Notes: generated by a model not told the origin, from the letters alone. Counted from the stretch's first letter, positions 43,789-52,361 are shown. The stretch is 52,361 bases of DNA from JBOCEF01 sp047610385 (GCA_047610385.1 JBLGAC010000028.1:1-52361), one strand, 5' to 3'. Translations and numbers: made by a program.

Positions 43789-45438
43789 TCACATCATGCC
43801 GCCCATGCCGCCCATGCCGCCGCCCATGCCGCCCATGTCGCCGCCAGCGCCGCGCGGCTCCGGACGATCAGCGACCATGGCTTCGGTGGTGATCAGCAGG
43901 CCGGCCACCGAGGCGGCGTCCTCCAGCGCAGTGCGCACCACTTTGGCCGGATCGATGATGCCCATGGAGATCATGTTGCCGTATTCTTCGGTCTGGGCGT
44001 TGAAGCCAAAACCGTCATCGGCCGATTCCATGACCTTGCCAGCGACCACGGCACCGTCGACGCCTGCGTTCTCAGCAATCTGACGCAGCGGAGCCTGGAT
44101 GGCGCGCGCAACGATCTTGATGCCAGCGGTCTGGTCGGGGTTGTCACCCTCCAGGCCGATGAGCGCTTTGCCAGCGTGCACGAGGGCGACGCCGCCGCCG
44201 GGGACAACACCTTCCTGAACCGCAGCGCGGGTGGCATTGAGCGCGTCATCGACGCGATCCTTGCGCTCTTTGACTTCGATTTCGCTGTTGCCGCCGACGC
44301 GGATAACCGCGACGCCGCCGGCGAGCTTGGCGAGACGCTCCTGAAGCTTCTCTTTGTCGTAGTCAGAGGTGGTTTCTTCGACCTGCGAGCGGATCTGCGT
44401 GACACGCGCTTCGATCTCAGACTTCTCGCCGCCGCCGTCGACGATGGTGGTGTCGTCTTTGGTGATGCGGATCTTCTTGGCCTGGCCGAGCATCTCGATG
44501 CCGACGTTCTCAAGCTTCATGCCGAGATCTTCGGAGATGACCTGGCCGCCGGTCAGGATCGCGAGATCCTGCAGCATGGCCTTGCGACGATCACCAAAGC
44601 CCGGTGCCTTGACGGCAGCGATCTTCAGGCCGCCACGCAGCTTGTTGACGACGAGCGTGGCCAGAGCCTCGCCTTCGACGTCTTCGGCGATGATCAGAAG
44701 GGGTTTGCCCGACTGAATCACGGTCTCAAGCAGCGGCACCATCGGCTGAAGCGACGAGAGCTTCTTCTCGTGCAGCAGGATGTAGCAATCCTCAAGCTCC
44801 GCCACCATCTTTTCGGCATTGGTGATGAAGTAGGGGGAAAGGTAGCCGCGGTCGAACTGCATGCCTTCAACGACTTCGGTCTCGGTCTCGAAGCCTTTGT
44901 TCTCTTCGACCGTGATCACGCCTTCGTTGCCGACGCGCTGCATGGCTTCGGCGATCTGACGACCGATTTCCACTTCGCCGTTGGCCGAGATCGAACCGAC
45001 CTGCGCCACTTCGGCGGTGTCAGTGACCGGGCGCGACATGGCGCGGATGCCGGCGACGACCGTGGCGACGGCCTTGTCGATGCCGCGCTTCAGATCCATC
45101 GGGTTCATGCCGGCGGCGACCGACTTCATGCCCTCTTTGACGATGGCCTGGGCCAGAACGGTGGCGGTGGTGGTGCCATCGCCAGCTTCGTCATTGGTGC
45201 GCGATGCAACTTCGCGAACCATCTGGGCGCCCATGTTCTCAAACTTGTCGTCAAGCTCGATCTCTTTGGCGACGGTGACGCCGTCCTTCGTGATGCGCGG
45301 GGCACCGAAGGATTTGTCGAGGACCACGTTGCGGCCTTTGGGGCCGAGGGTCACTTTGACGGCGTCGGCCAGGATGTTCACGCCGCGCAGCATGCGGTCG
45401 CGGGCGTCGGTGCCGAATTTAACGTCTTTGGCAGCCAT
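43789..45438 (-). CDS. groEL: Chaperonin GroEL
   Basis: This is the 549-residue 60-kDa chaperonin subunit, forming double seven-membered rings that fold proteins with ATP. It begins MAAKDVKFGTDARDRMLRG. The ATP-binding region is VTLGPKGRNVVLDKSFG, with EAGDGTTTATVLA near residue 85. The C-terminus ends in the usual GGM-rich tail (GGDMGGMGGGMGGMGGMM), whose coding DNA looks repetitive. It follows groES by 53 bases. Confidence 0.99.
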   Translation of the reverse strand: MAAKDVKFGTDARDRMLRGVNILADAVKVTLGPKGRNVVLDKSFGAPRITKDGVTVAKEIELDDKFENMGAQMVREVASRTNDEAGDGTTTATVLAQAIVKEGMKSVAAGMNPMDLKRGIDKAVATVVAGIRAMSRPVTDTAEVAQVGSISANGEVEIGRQIAEAMQRVGNEGVITVEENKGFETETEVVEGMQFDRGYLSPYFITNAEKMVAELEDCYILLHEKKLSSLQPMVPLLETVIQSGKPLLIIAEDVEGEALATLVVNKLRGGLKIAAVKAPGFGDRRKAMLQDLAILTGGQVISEDLGMKLENVGIEMLGQAKKIRITKDDTTIVDGGGEKSEIEARVTQIRSQVEETTSDYDKEKLQERLAKLAGGVAVIRVGGNSEIEVKERKDRVDDALNATRAAVQEGVVPGGGVALVHAGKALIGLEGDNPDQTAGIKIVARAIQAPLRQIAENAGVDGAVVAGKVMESADDGFGFNAQTEEYGNMISMGIIDPAKVVRTALEDAASVAGLLITTEAMVADRPEPRGAGGDMGGMGGGMGGMGGMM

Positions 45439-45491
45439 GTTGATAGCTCCTGTAATCTGGGGGGATCGTCGCGATCAGCCGGTTAAGGCGA

Positions 45492-45779
45492 TCAGGCGAT
45501 GATGCCGAGGATGTCGGATTCTTTCATGATGAGCAGGTCTTCACCGCCCACCTTGACTTCGGTGCCGGACCATTTGCCGAACAGCACACGATCACCGGCT
45601 TTGACGGCCATTTCGATCAGCTCGCCGCTGTCTTTGCGCGCGCCTTCGCCCACCGAGATGATTTCACCTTCGGAGGGTTTTTCCTTGGCGGCGTCGGGGA
45701 TGATCAGACCGCCAACGGTCTTTTCTTCGCCTTCGATGCGACGGACGAGGACCCGGTCGTGGAGGGGCTTGAAGTTCAT
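45492..45779 (-). CDS. groES: Co-chaperonin GroES
   Basis: This 95-residue lid of the chaperonin begins MNFKPLHDRVLVRRIEGEEKT and contains the mobile loop around TVGGLIIPDAAKEKPSEG and the core GDRVLFGKWSGTEVKVGGEDLL. A much longer upstream frame is open, but 45779 is the universal GroES start and is preceded by CAGGAG. It is the first gene of the heat-shock operon under a CIRCE element. Confidence 0.99.
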   Translation of the reverse strand: MNFKPLHDRVLVRRIEGEEKTVGGLIIPDAAKEKPSEGEIISVGEGARKDSGELIEMAVKAGDRVLFGKWSGTEVKVGGEDLLIMKESDILGIIA

Positions 45780-45870
45780 GTAACTGACTCCTGTGTTGAA
45801 GCATCCAGCAATGCCTGACAGGCTGCGCAACGCTTCGGACCAGCCTTTCGACCGTGCCGCAGAAGCGGTG

Positions 45871-45897
45871 TTAGCACTCGCCTGCCTTGAGTGCCAG
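45871..45897. promoter_or_regulatory. CIRCE operator (HrcA-binding site)
   Basis: TTAGCACTC, nine spacer bases, then GAGTGCCAG: the left half is a perfect CIRCE half-site and the right half differs in two of nine positions. It lies just downstream of the groES -10 box, the classic place for HrcA repression. Confidence 0.93.
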
Positions 45898-45906
45898 CTG
45901 ATGCGC

Positions 45907-45935
45907 AGATAGGCGCTGCGCCCCCCGATTGTCAA
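45907..45935 (-). promoter_or_regulatory. groESL sigma-70-type promoter
   Basis: On the minus strand TTGACA (45930-45935) is separated by 17 bases from CTATCT (45907-45912). Predicted transcription start is near 45900, immediately before CIRCE. Confidence 0.85.
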
Positions 45936-45957
45936 GGTTCGTAGGTCAGGATTGTCC

Positions 45958-46986
45958 ATGAAAATGCCCAAGTTGCGCCGCGCCATTGCCTGCGCCACGC
46001 TGACAGCAATGCTGCTGGCACCCGGGCGGGCGCAGGCAAGCGGCACCTGCGGCGGGGTGAACATGCTTGCCGCGCTGGAGGCGGCACGCCCCAGCGCCGT
46101 GGCAGACATGCGTGCCGCCGCCCATGCCTGGCCCAATGCCGAAGGGCTGTTCTGGCGCGTTGATAAGCCCGGCCTCGCGCCATCATTTCTATTCGGCACG
46201 TTCCACGCCACCGCCGACGAAGGCGTGACAATCCCCGCCCCGGTGCAGAACGCGCTGCGCGGTGCCAAGGCCGTGTTCACCGAAATCTCAGCCCAGGAAC
46301 AGGCCGCCATGCTGGCCGCGTTCAGACAAGATCCTGACCTGATCACAGACTGGCGGGGCGGCACGCTTGACGCCGCGCTGACGCCTGAATTGCGCGCAAT
46401 CGCCGCGCGCATCCTGCCACGGCACGGGCTGACCTATGCCCAGGGCAACATGCTGCGCCCATGGTTCATGCAGATCGCGCTGGCCACGCCTCCCTGCGCC
46501 ATTGCGGCAATGGCGGCCGGGGCGCGGGTGCTCGACGACCAGATTGTGGATGCAGCGCTGGGGGCCGGCCTGCCGGTCAGGGGCATGGAGACATGGCCCG
46601 ATGCCCTGAACCATCTGATCAACCAGCCCAAAGACGACGCCCGCGAAGCCCTTGCCCTGACCATCATCTTTGCCGACCGCATCGAAGACATGCGCCGCAC
46701 CGGCCGCGATCTGTGGCGAGATGAGCAGACCATGCTGATCTGGGAGCTTTCGCGCCATTTCTACGCGCTCGCTGTCGGACCGGTGGCCGCAGATGCCGCG
46801 CTGGACGATATGTGGAACTGTCTTGTTGTGGCCCGCAACGCCGGATTCGTGTTCGCCGCCAGTGATGATCTGGCAATGGGCGGCGCTTTTGTCGCCGTTG
46901 GTGCGCTGCATCTGCCGGGGGCTGGCGGCATGATTGAGCGCATGCGCGCCATGGGGTATGCAGTGACGCGGGTTCCGCTGCGCTGA
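45958..46986 (+). CDS. TraB/GumN-family protein
   Basis: The 342-residue protein has a signal peptide (MKMPKLRRAIACATLTAMLLAPGRAQA) and the TraB/GumN (Tiki-like) fold. The metal-site motif is FLFGTFHATADEG near residue 78. AVFTEISAQEQ near 108 supplies the conserved glutamate. Members are membrane-associated or periplasmic metalloproteases or are uncharacterised. It diverges from groES. Its ATG lies 22 bases past the groES -35 box, so the two promoters overlap. The exact function is unknown. Confidence 0.85.
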   Translation: MKMPKLRRAIACATLTAMLLAPGRAQASGTCGGVNMLAALEAARPSAVADMRAAAHAWPNAEGLFWRVDKPGLAPSFLFGTFHATADEGVTIPAPVQNALRGAKAVFTEISAQEQAAMLAAFRQDPDLITDWRGGTLDAALTPELRAIAARILPRHGLTYAQGNMLRPWFMQIALATPPCAIAAMAAGARVLDDQIVDAALGAGLPVRGMETWPDALNHLINQPKDDAREALALTIIFADRIEDMRRTGRDLWRDEQTMLIWELSRHFYALAVGPVAADAALDDMWNCLVVARNAGFVFAASDDLAMGGAFVAVGALHLPGAGGMIERMRAMGYAVTRVPLR

Positions 46987-47055
46987 CGCGCCGGGGTTGA
47001 CGCGGCAGACATGTTCCGCACATTCCCTGTCACCCCCCCAAATCAGGATGGCCCA

Positions 47056-47922
47056 GTGACCCTGCCCCCGATCATCGAAAGCCTCGACGAGATTTCCGAT
47101 CAGTACGACGTGCTACTTTGTGACCTGTGGGGCTGCCTGCACAACGGCATGACCGTGTTTCCCGCCGCGGCGGGCGCGCTGCAACGGTTTCGCGCCAAGG
47201 GGGGCGCGGTCGCACTGTTCACCAATGCGCCGCGGCCCGCTTGGTCGGTGATCGACCAGCTGGCCGCGTTGGGCGCGCCGGACGGAATATCCGACCTTGT
47301 GGTGTCGTCGGGCGATGCCAGCCGCGAATCGGTGAAGGCCGGAGAGTGGGGATCGCGCGTCTATTTCATCGGCGCCGACAAGGATGAGCCGTTTTTCAAG
47401 GACCTGCCCGTCACCCGCGTCGCCATGGCGGACGCCGAATCCGTCATCTGCACCGGCCTGCGCAATGACGAAACTGAAACCCCCGAAGATTACCGCGATG
47501 AACTGCGCGAGGCCCAGCTGCGGGGCCTGCCATTTCTGAACGCCAACCCCGACATCGTGGTGGACCGGGGCGATCAGCGGCTGTGGTGCTCAGGCGCGCT
47601 GGCCCGCGATTATGCGGCGATGGGCGGCAAGGTCCGCACCTTTGGCAAGCCCCATGCGCCGATCTATGACTATGGCCGCAAACAGCTTTCCAGCGTGCTT
47701 GGCCGCGACATTCCCGATGATCGGATCCTGTGCGTCGGCGACGGCGTGCACACTGATCTGAAAGGCGCGGTGTCCGAAGGGCTTGATTGCCTGTTCGTCA
47801 CCGGGGGCCTGGCGACCGCCGAAACCGGCGGCGACGCTGAACGCCCCGATCCCGCCAAGTTGGAGGCGTTTCTGGCCGCGCACAGCCTGTCGCCCCGCTG
47901 GGTCATCGGGCGGTTGCGCTGA
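47056..47922 (+). CDS. HAD-superfamily (IIA) hydrolase, TIGR01459-like
   Basis: The 288-residue cytoplasmic phosphatase has motif I DLWGCLHNG near residue 23, motif II LFTNAPRP near 57 and the C-terminal motif ILCVGDGVHTDLKGA near 230. This alphaproteobacterial HAD-IIA family has an unsettled substrate. GTG at 47056 was chosen because AGGA lies seven bases before it and the protein then begins with the usual TLPPIIESLDEIS. An ATG at 47011 is in frame but has no ribosome site. Confidence 0.85.
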   Translation: MTLPPIIESLDEISDQYDVLLCDLWGCLHNGMTVFPAAAGALQRFRAKGGAVALFTNAPRPAWSVIDQLAALGAPDGISDLVVSSGDASRESVKAGEWGSRVYFIGADKDEPFFKDLPVTRVAMADAESVICTGLRNDETETPEDYRDELREAQLRGLPFLNANPDIVVDRGDQRLWCSGALARDYAAMGGKVRTFGKPHAPIYDYGRKQLSSVLGRDIPDDRILCVGDGVHTDLKGAVSEGLDCLFVTGGLATAETGGDAERPDPAKLEAFLAAHSLSPRWVIGRLR

Positions 47923-47992
47923 AGGGCGCCTTGCTGTCAGCGCTGATTTGCGCTAATTTAGACTCGTGTGTTTTTACTCTGGGGGTCATTCG

Positions 47993-48238
47993 ATGAAACG
48001 CCTGCTCAGCATTGCGGCCGCCGCGGCGCTCGCCGCCTCTCCGGCCTTCGCGCAGAACGTCCCTGCCGCGGGGGCGAGCACCGGCGGCGGAGTCGCCCAG
48101 AGCCTTACCGGCATTGGCGGCAGCGACGTGCCGGTCGAAGTCGTGGTTGGCTTGGGCGCGCTGGTGATCATTCTGCTGGTTGCCGGTTCAGGCGGCTCGG
48201 ACAGCACCTCGACCAGCACCACCACCCCTCCGAGCTGA
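47993..48238 (+). CDS. YjbE-like small exported protein
   Basis: The 81-residue protein has a signal peptide (MKRLLSIAAAAALAASPAFA), a Gly/Ser-rich middle, a hydrophobic segment (VEVVVGLGALVIILLVAGSG) and a Ser/Thr-rich tail GSDSTSTSTTTPPS. This layout matches E. coli YjbE, the small first product of the yjbEFGH exopolysaccharide operon. It converges with the YjbF and YjbH genes and shares a terminator with them. The similarity is by layout and tail composition, so the name is tentative. Confidence 0.6.
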   Translation: MKRLLSIAAAAALAASPAFAQNVPAAGASTGGGVAQSLTGIGGSDVPVEVVVGLGALVIILLVAGSGGSDSTSTSTTTPPS

Positions 48239-48254
48239 TCGCGCGCGACGCGCG

Positions 48255-48304
48255 CGCGCACGAAAAAGGCCGCGTCCTTCGGGACGCGGCCTTTTTCGTG
48301 CGCG
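48255..48304. terminator. Bidirectional terminator with 23-bp perfect stem
   Basis: Arms 48255-48277 and 48282-48304 pair perfectly around a TTCG tetraloop, with A and T tracts inside the stem. It serves both the YjbE-like and the YjbF transcripts. Confidence 0.95.
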
Positions 48305-48317
48305 GATGGCGGCGGCG

Positions 48318-48998
48318 TCAGTCGCCGAAGGCGCGGATCACCACCACGTCGACAAACCCGGTTCCGGGGCCGGTCCATTGGCGGGTCTTCCACATGCGCC
48401 CGTCCACGGGATCGACCCAATGGTCGTTCTGGAATGCCACCTGCCCGCCGCTGCAGCTTTCCGAGAAATGCGCCAGCGGCAGGCTGCGCTGGTAAAGCTC
48501 CGCGCTTTCTTCGCCGTGATAGGTGACGGAGCAGCGGTAGGCGCGGATGTATTCCTCGCCCACCCCGTCGCGGGCGCGCTGGATCAGCAGCGTCTCGGAC
48601 GGCCAGTCCTGCGGCGCGGTGCGGTTGGTCAGCGGGTCGTCTGAGGAAAACTGCGCGCCCAGCAGATCCTGCACCATGCCGCGGCTGCCGGCCACGCGCC
48701 CCCCTTCAAGGATCACGCCCCGGCGGGCCATGTCCACATACCACACCCGCCCGTTGACGAAGGAATTCGCCGCCAGCAGCGCGATCGGCGCGTCGGGCGC
48801 GCCCTCGAGCCGCAGGCCGATGCTGGCATAGGGCAGCGCGACCAGATCCGCATACGCAGGCAAGGCGGCGGCGGGGGCCGCGGGCGCGATGCCGATCTCT
48901 CCCACCACCAGTTTGATGGCATCGTTCAGCCCCGGCTCGGCATTGCCGCAACCCGCCAGCGCTAAGATCAGCGCGCAGATGATCTTGTGCGCCCTCAT
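48318..48998 (-). CDS. yjbF: YjbF/GfcB-family outer-membrane lipoprotein
   Basis: The 226-residue lipoprotein has a clear lipobox (LALAGC at about residues 13-18) after a short signal. The body matches YjbF/GfcB: LPYASIGLRLEGAPDAPIALLA, WYVDMARRGVILEGGRVAGSRGM, and CSVTYHGEESAELYQRSLPLAHFSESC, ending GTGFVDVVVIRAFG. It is part of an exopolysaccharide export/assembly pair. Its ATG overlaps the YjbH stop by four bases. The GfcC/YjbG partner of enterobacteria is missing here. Confidence 0.85.
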   Translation of the reverse strand: MRAHKIICALILALAGCGNAEPGLNDAIKLVVGEIGIAPAAPAAALPAYADLVALPYASIGLRLEGAPDAPIALLAANSFVNGRVWYVDMARRGVILEGGRVAGSRGMVQDLLGAQFSSDDPLTNRTAPQDWPSETLLIQRARDGVGEEYIRAYRCSVTYHGEESAELYQRSLPLAHFSESCSGGQVAFQNDHWVDPVDGRMWKTRQWTGPGTGFVDVVVIRAFGD

Positions 48999-51463
48999 TT
49001 CCAGAACAAGCTCCAGTCTTCACGCAGCGCCGCGCGGTCGGTGTCGGCCACCACGCTGAAAAGGCGGTTGGCAACCGACAGCCGCTGGCCACCATCGCGG
49101 GTCAGCGGGCTGAGGGCCAAGCTATAGCGCGAGTTGGTTTCATACGGCAGCGCCCAGCCAAACGGAATGGTCAGCCGCAGCCCCTTGTCGAAGCTGCCTT
49201 CGCCATATTCGTCAAACGGCACGTCAGTGAGCGTAAAGAACCCTCCAACTTCCCAGCCATTGGCAAAGGTGCGGGTCAGCGAGAAGGTCGCGCCCCAATC
49301 CCCGGCCAGATAGCGCCCGGCATCAACCTGCGCCTGCAACCCGTAATACCCGGTGTCCCAGTAAACTGAGGCATGTCCGGTCACCACATTATAGTCCAGA
49401 AATTCGAAATACTGATCATAGTCGCGCTGCGTGACCCAGTTCAGCTCAGCCCCAAGGCCCCAGCTCTGGTCCACCGGCTTCCACAGCACCTCAGCGCTGA
49501 TGCCGGCATACATCGACTCCAACAAACCTGCCGTCAGGCGGCCATAGGTGTCCGGTGCCAGCTTGAAGATGTAATCCGCGGTCAGCCGGTCAATTGTCGG
49601 TGCCTCAGACTGGGCATAAAGATAACTGTCAGAGCGGACATGCGGCAACACACTGTCGGACGCGCGGTCGCTTTCTCCCAGATTGCCAAAGACGCGCTGC
49701 GACAGCTGGCCGCTGAACGACAGCCCCCGCGCCAGGGTCAGGCGGCCGAACAGCCGCATCTGAAGATCGGCGCGCAGCGGGCTGTCCGGGTCAAACAGGC
49801 CCAGCGGCACATATGGGTTCAGGCCCCAGACAAAACCGGGGTATTGGCCGGGCAGCGGATCGGGCCGCACACCGCCTGCATCACCGATGTCGGCGGTCAG
49901 CCAGGACCGGCGGGCGGCGTCCGGCTCTCCGGCATGGTCTTCGATCAGGGTGCGGCGCAGGGCGACAGTCACCGCCGGGGCGCCACCTTCGACCAGCGTG
50001 ATGTTGAACCGCTCCACCGATGGGGGCAGCGTGCGCGTCAGCACAGCGGCCGTGCGGCCGATCGCCTGCGCGTTGGCGGCGTAATAGATGTTTGACAGCT
50101 CTATGCTGATTTCGGTGGCCTCAAGCGACAGCGCCGACACCTCCAGATTTTCGGCCTCCAGGGCCGTCAGCACTGCGGCGATCGATGCGGCCACGGCTGC
50201 GTCGTCATCGTGCCAGCCAGTGTCCCAGCCGCTCAGGGGTCGGCGTTCGGCGGCGATCCATGCGCGGCCCGCCGGGCGCAGCACCACTGTGCAGACCGGC
50301 GCGCCCGTGGGGGACCGGAACGTCACCCCGTCGACCACACCCAGATCGGCGTCCACGCGGCGCGCGGCCTCGGTCGGGCAGACGCCGCCGGAGGCGTCAG
50401 CCTCAGACAAGGTCACATAGGCCCAGCGGGGGCCAGATGACGCCTGCGCTAGGGCCACGTTCTCAGGCAAGCTACCTGCGGTGGCGGGGCGGTCATCGAT
50501 CAGTTCGCGCACTGGGCCAAAGCGTGCGGCGACGGTCGGCGCAGCAATCGGGCTGCGCGGCGCAACCGGCAGCGGGCCAGAGCGCGCGTCAGGCGGCGTC
50601 AGCGGCCGCGCCGGGTTGGCGCTGAAGGTCGCGCGCAGCCCGAAGGTCGATCCGTACATGGCGTAGGCGCCAAGCTCCACGCCCTCCCACGGGCGGTATT
50701 CGACGCCGATGTTGATGGGCGCGTTCACCTCATAGGACGAAAAGCGCCAGTCGCGGGAATAGTCGTCCGAGGACAGCTCCGCCTTGACCGACAGACCATC
50801 AATCGGGGTCTGCCATTCAAGACCGCCGAAAAAGCCCATATCCTCGCCGCGGAAGAACTGGCCAAAACGCACATTGCCCGTCTGGCCAAGCTGGCCCTCG
50901 CTCGATTCGCGGGCCTTGCCGCCTTCCCAGATGATCCCGACCGGGTTGGTCACCGAATTGGCGCCCGCATACCTGCCCCAGCCAACGCCGCCAGTCAGCT
51001 TAAGGTTCGGCGTGACATGCTTGGTGGCAACGATAAATTCGCCAGAATACACGCCGGTGCCAAGGAAATCCTGCAACCCCAGCGCGATGGCAGGCATCAT
51101 CGCACCTTCGTCAAACAGGCGGATCTTGATGTCAAAGCTGCGGTCATAAAGCGACGAGCCGCCGGGGAAGTATTCTTCGAGGATCGCATACCGGAAGGTC
51201 CCGTCGATCCGCGGCAGGATCTGGAAGTTGAGCGCGTTGCGCAGCTCTCCTCCCATCCAAGATGTGGTGAAGGCGATCTGCGCGTCGGGCTGGGATTCGG
51301 CGGTGGGCATGTCGATCAGCCCGGTGACGCCGTAAAGATTGTAGGACGGACGCGAAAGATCGCCCTTCCACGCCATGGTTTCGCCATGCGCGGGAAGCAC
51401 GAAGCCCAATCCTGCAAGAATCCCCGCGACGCTGGCGCACCGCCCGATCGATCGCCTCGCCAT
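48995..51463 (-). CDS. yjbH: YjbH-family outer-membrane protein
   Basis: The 822-residue exported protein has a signal peptide. The N-terminal YjbH segment (YNLYGVTGLIDMPTAESQPDAQ, DGTFRYAI, SFDIKIRLFDEG, PAIALGLQDFLGTGVYSGEF) covers about residues 40-160. Alternating beta-strand patterns to the C-terminus, ending in a final Phe/Trp-Lys, suit an outer-membrane barrel. The start may be 51463 or 51478; neither has a strong ribosome site. With YjbF it is expected to act in capsule or exopolysaccharide secretion. A central insert of about 180 residues (near 320-500) lacks barrel-like strands. Confidence 0.85.
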   Translation of the reverse strand: MARRSIGRCASVAGILAGLGFVLPAHGETMAWKGDLSRPSYNLYGVTGLIDMPTAESQPDAQIAFTTSWMGGELRNALNFQILPRIDGTFRYAILEEYFPGGSSLYDRSFDIKIRLFDEGAMMPAIALGLQDFLGTGVYSGEFIVATKHVTPNLKLTGGVGWGRYAGANSVTNPVGIIWEGGKARESSEGQLGQTGNVRFGQFFRGEDMGFFGGLEWQTPIDGLSVKAELSSDDYSRDWRFSSYEVNAPINIGVEYRPWEGVELGAYAMYGSTFGLRATFSANPARPLTPPDARSGPLPVAPRSPIAAPTVAARFGPVRELIDDRPATAGSLPENVALAQASSGPRWAYVTLSEADASGGVCPTEAARRVDADLGVVDGVTFRSPTGAPVCTVVLRPAGRAWIAAERRPLSGWDTGWHDDDAAVAASIAAVLTALEAENLEVSALSLEATEISIELSNIYYAANAQAIGRTAAVLTRTLPPSVERFNITLVEGGAPAVTVALRRTLIEDHAGEPDAARRSWLTADIGDAGGVRPDPLPGQYPGFVWGLNPYVPLGLFDPDSPLRADLQMRLFGRLTLARGLSFSGQLSQRVFGNLGESDRASDSVLPHVRSDSYLYAQSEAPTIDRLTADYIFKLAPDTYGRLTAGLLESMYAGISAEVLWKPVDQSWGLGAELNWVTQRDYDQYFEFLDYNVVTGHASVYWDTGYYGLQAQVDAGRYLAGDWGATFSLTRTFANGWEVGGFFTLTDVPFDEYGEGSFDKGLRLTIPFGWALPYETNSRYSLALSPLTRDGGQRLSVANRLFSVVADTDRAALREDWSLFWK

Positions 51464-51696
51464 TCTGCTCGCTCTCATTCCGATATTTGTTGTTTTATTT
51501 GAACCATGTCTGCGTGAAAAATCCACACATGTCACGCCGCGCAGTCACGGCGCGGGGGTGCGGGATGTTTTCTGTCGCAACGGCGCCACGATCCAAGGCC
51601 TGCGCCGCACGGGCGCCTTGCGCCCCCGCGCGGCGCCGCGGTCCCCCAAGGGGGCCGCGCAGCGCCCCGATCACAGGTCGCACCGGGTGGCGGGTA

Positions 51697-52314
51697 TCAG
51701 TAAAGCGTCTCAGCCAAGACGCGGTCCATATCATCGCGGTCAGGCGTCTGATCAAGCGCGGCATGCGCCTTCAGCATCTCGCCGATGGCGGGGCGGTCAG
51801 CGGTGCCCGGCCATGTGTCAGGCGACCACAGGGCCGCGCGCATGAACGCCTTGGCGCAATGCAGGAACACCTCCTCCACCGCCACCCTGAGCACAGTGAT
51901 CGGCAGCTTGCCACGGGTTTCAAACCGCGCGCGCAAGGCGTCGTCGGTGCGGATTTCAGCGGTTCCGTTGATGCGCAGGGTCCATGTCTCGGTGGGGATC
52001 ACAAAGATCAGACCAACTTGTGGGGACTTGAGGATGTTGCGCAGCCCGTCAATGCGCCGATTGCCCGGCCAGTCGGGGATCAGCACGTGCCGCTCACCAT
52101 CGGCCTTCACAAAGCCCGGCGCGTCACCCTTGGGGGACACATCGGCGCGCACACCGTCCGAGGTCGCCATGAACAGCATCGGCGACAACGCCAGAAACGC
52201 CAGGCAATGGGCATCGAGCCGGTCAATTTCCTTGGCCACGGCGCGCGGGTTCACAGCACCGTAAAGCGCGCGCAGGGTTGCCTCATCAGTGATGCGGTCG
52301 GGCTGGGTGGTCAT
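51697..52314 (-). CDS. Pyridoxamine-phosphate-oxidase-like flavoprotein
   Basis: The 205-residue protein has the FMN-binding split-barrel fold. Family stretches are FLALSPMLFMATSDGVRADVSPKGDAPGFV near residue 40, LLIPDWPGNRRIDGLRNIL-type loop near 80 and VGLIFVIPTETWTLRINGTAEI near 105, as in the MSMEG_1061/DR2398-type subfamily. A good AGGAG site lies eight bases before 52314. It is likely a flavin- or F420-dependent oxidoreductase of unknown substrate and stands alone at the window edge. Confidence 0.82.
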   Translation of the reverse strand: MTTQPDRITDEATLRALYGAVNPRAVAKEIDRLDAHCLAFLALSPMLFMATSDGVRADVSPKGDAPGFVKADGERHVLIPDWPGNRRIDGLRNILKSPQVGLIFVIPTETWTLRINGTAEIRTDDALRARFETRGKLPITVLRVAVEEVFLHCAKAFMRAALWSPDTWPGTADRPAIGEMLKAHAALDQTPDRDDMDRVLAETLY

Positions 52315-52361
52315 TGGTCGGCTCCTGTGCGGTTGGAACGCGCAGATTGCCCCGCCTGCGT

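Noticed and set aside
43796..43850. Short tandem repeats resembling a microsatellite
   Set aside because: They encode the normal GGM-rich tail of GroEL.
44176..45486. A 436-codon open frame on the plus strand
   Set aside because: Antisense to groEL, whose identity is certain.
45780..46412. N-terminal extension of groES of about 200 residues
   Set aside because: The upstream open frame crosses the CIRCE element, the promoter and the divergent gene; the standard GroES start has a good ribosome site.

Overview
The window is GC-rich alphaproteobacterial DNA and looks like a member of the Rhodobacterales (Roseobacter/Paracoccus-like). The reasons are the dense short-spaced operons, a TRAP transporter next to BMP-type and CUT2-type ABC transporters, a CIRCE-controlled groESL, YjbE/F/H-type exopolysaccharide genes, and strong third-position GC. 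This placement is inferred from gene content and style, not from a marker gene. I saw no rRNA, tRNA, CRISPR array, intact insertion sequence or prophage.

Layout. (1) 1-5762, minus: a very large secreted beta-helix adhesin-like gene broken by four frameshifts and two in-frame stops. (2) 6244-12226: a xylose operon xylF-xylH-ATPase-xylA (minus) with a divergent ROK repressor. (3) 12223-15068: an FG-GAP/ASPIC-UnbV secreted protein and a convergent di-heme cytochrome c peroxidase/MauG-type enzyme. (4) 15323-21188: a BMP-family nucleoside/nucleobase ABC importer translationally coupled to a cytosine-deaminase-like hydrolase, followed by a phasin-like small protein with a strong two-way terminator. 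(5) 21786-29476, minus: one operon encoding an N-formylglutamate-amidohydrolase-like enzyme, TRAP DctQ-DctM-DctP, a PuuA-like glutamine synthetase, an aldehyde dehydrogenase and an iron alcohol dehydrogenase, with a divergent RpiR-type regulator. I read it as a candidate gamma-glutamylation route for a small amine or amino alcohol. (6) 30788-34634: a two-subunit 3-oxoacid CoA-transferase, a thiolase and an AbrB-family membrane protein. (7) 34669-36290: remnants of an IclR regulator and an SMP-30/gluconolactonase gene. (8) 36291-39017: a large chemoreceptor with a 25-bp triplicate repeat immediately upstream. (9) 39583-42300: a GntR regulator, a shikimate/quinate dehydrogenase-like gene and the broken C-terminal half of a QuiC-type 3-dehydroshikimate dehydratase. 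(10) 42483-52314: CbiX-like chelatase, YegP-like protein, groESL, TraB/GumN protein, HAD hydrolase, YjbE-like protein convergent with YjbF-YjbH, and a PPOX-family flavoprotein.

How it fits together. Most of the window is intact carbon and nitrogen uptake and catabolism, each block with its own local regulator. Gene decay is confined to three places: the giant adhesin, the IclR/SMP-30 pair and quiC. The genes around them are clean, which argues for real pseudogenisation rather than poor sequence. The remains of the quinate/shikimate branch lie near intact CoA-transferase and thiolase genes of the beta-ketoadipate type, so the organism may have lost one entry into that pathway. The most interesting intact unit is the 21786-29476 operon, because its enzyme set forms a complete but unusual pathway and its TRAP binding protein lacks the arginine normally used to hold a carboxylate.
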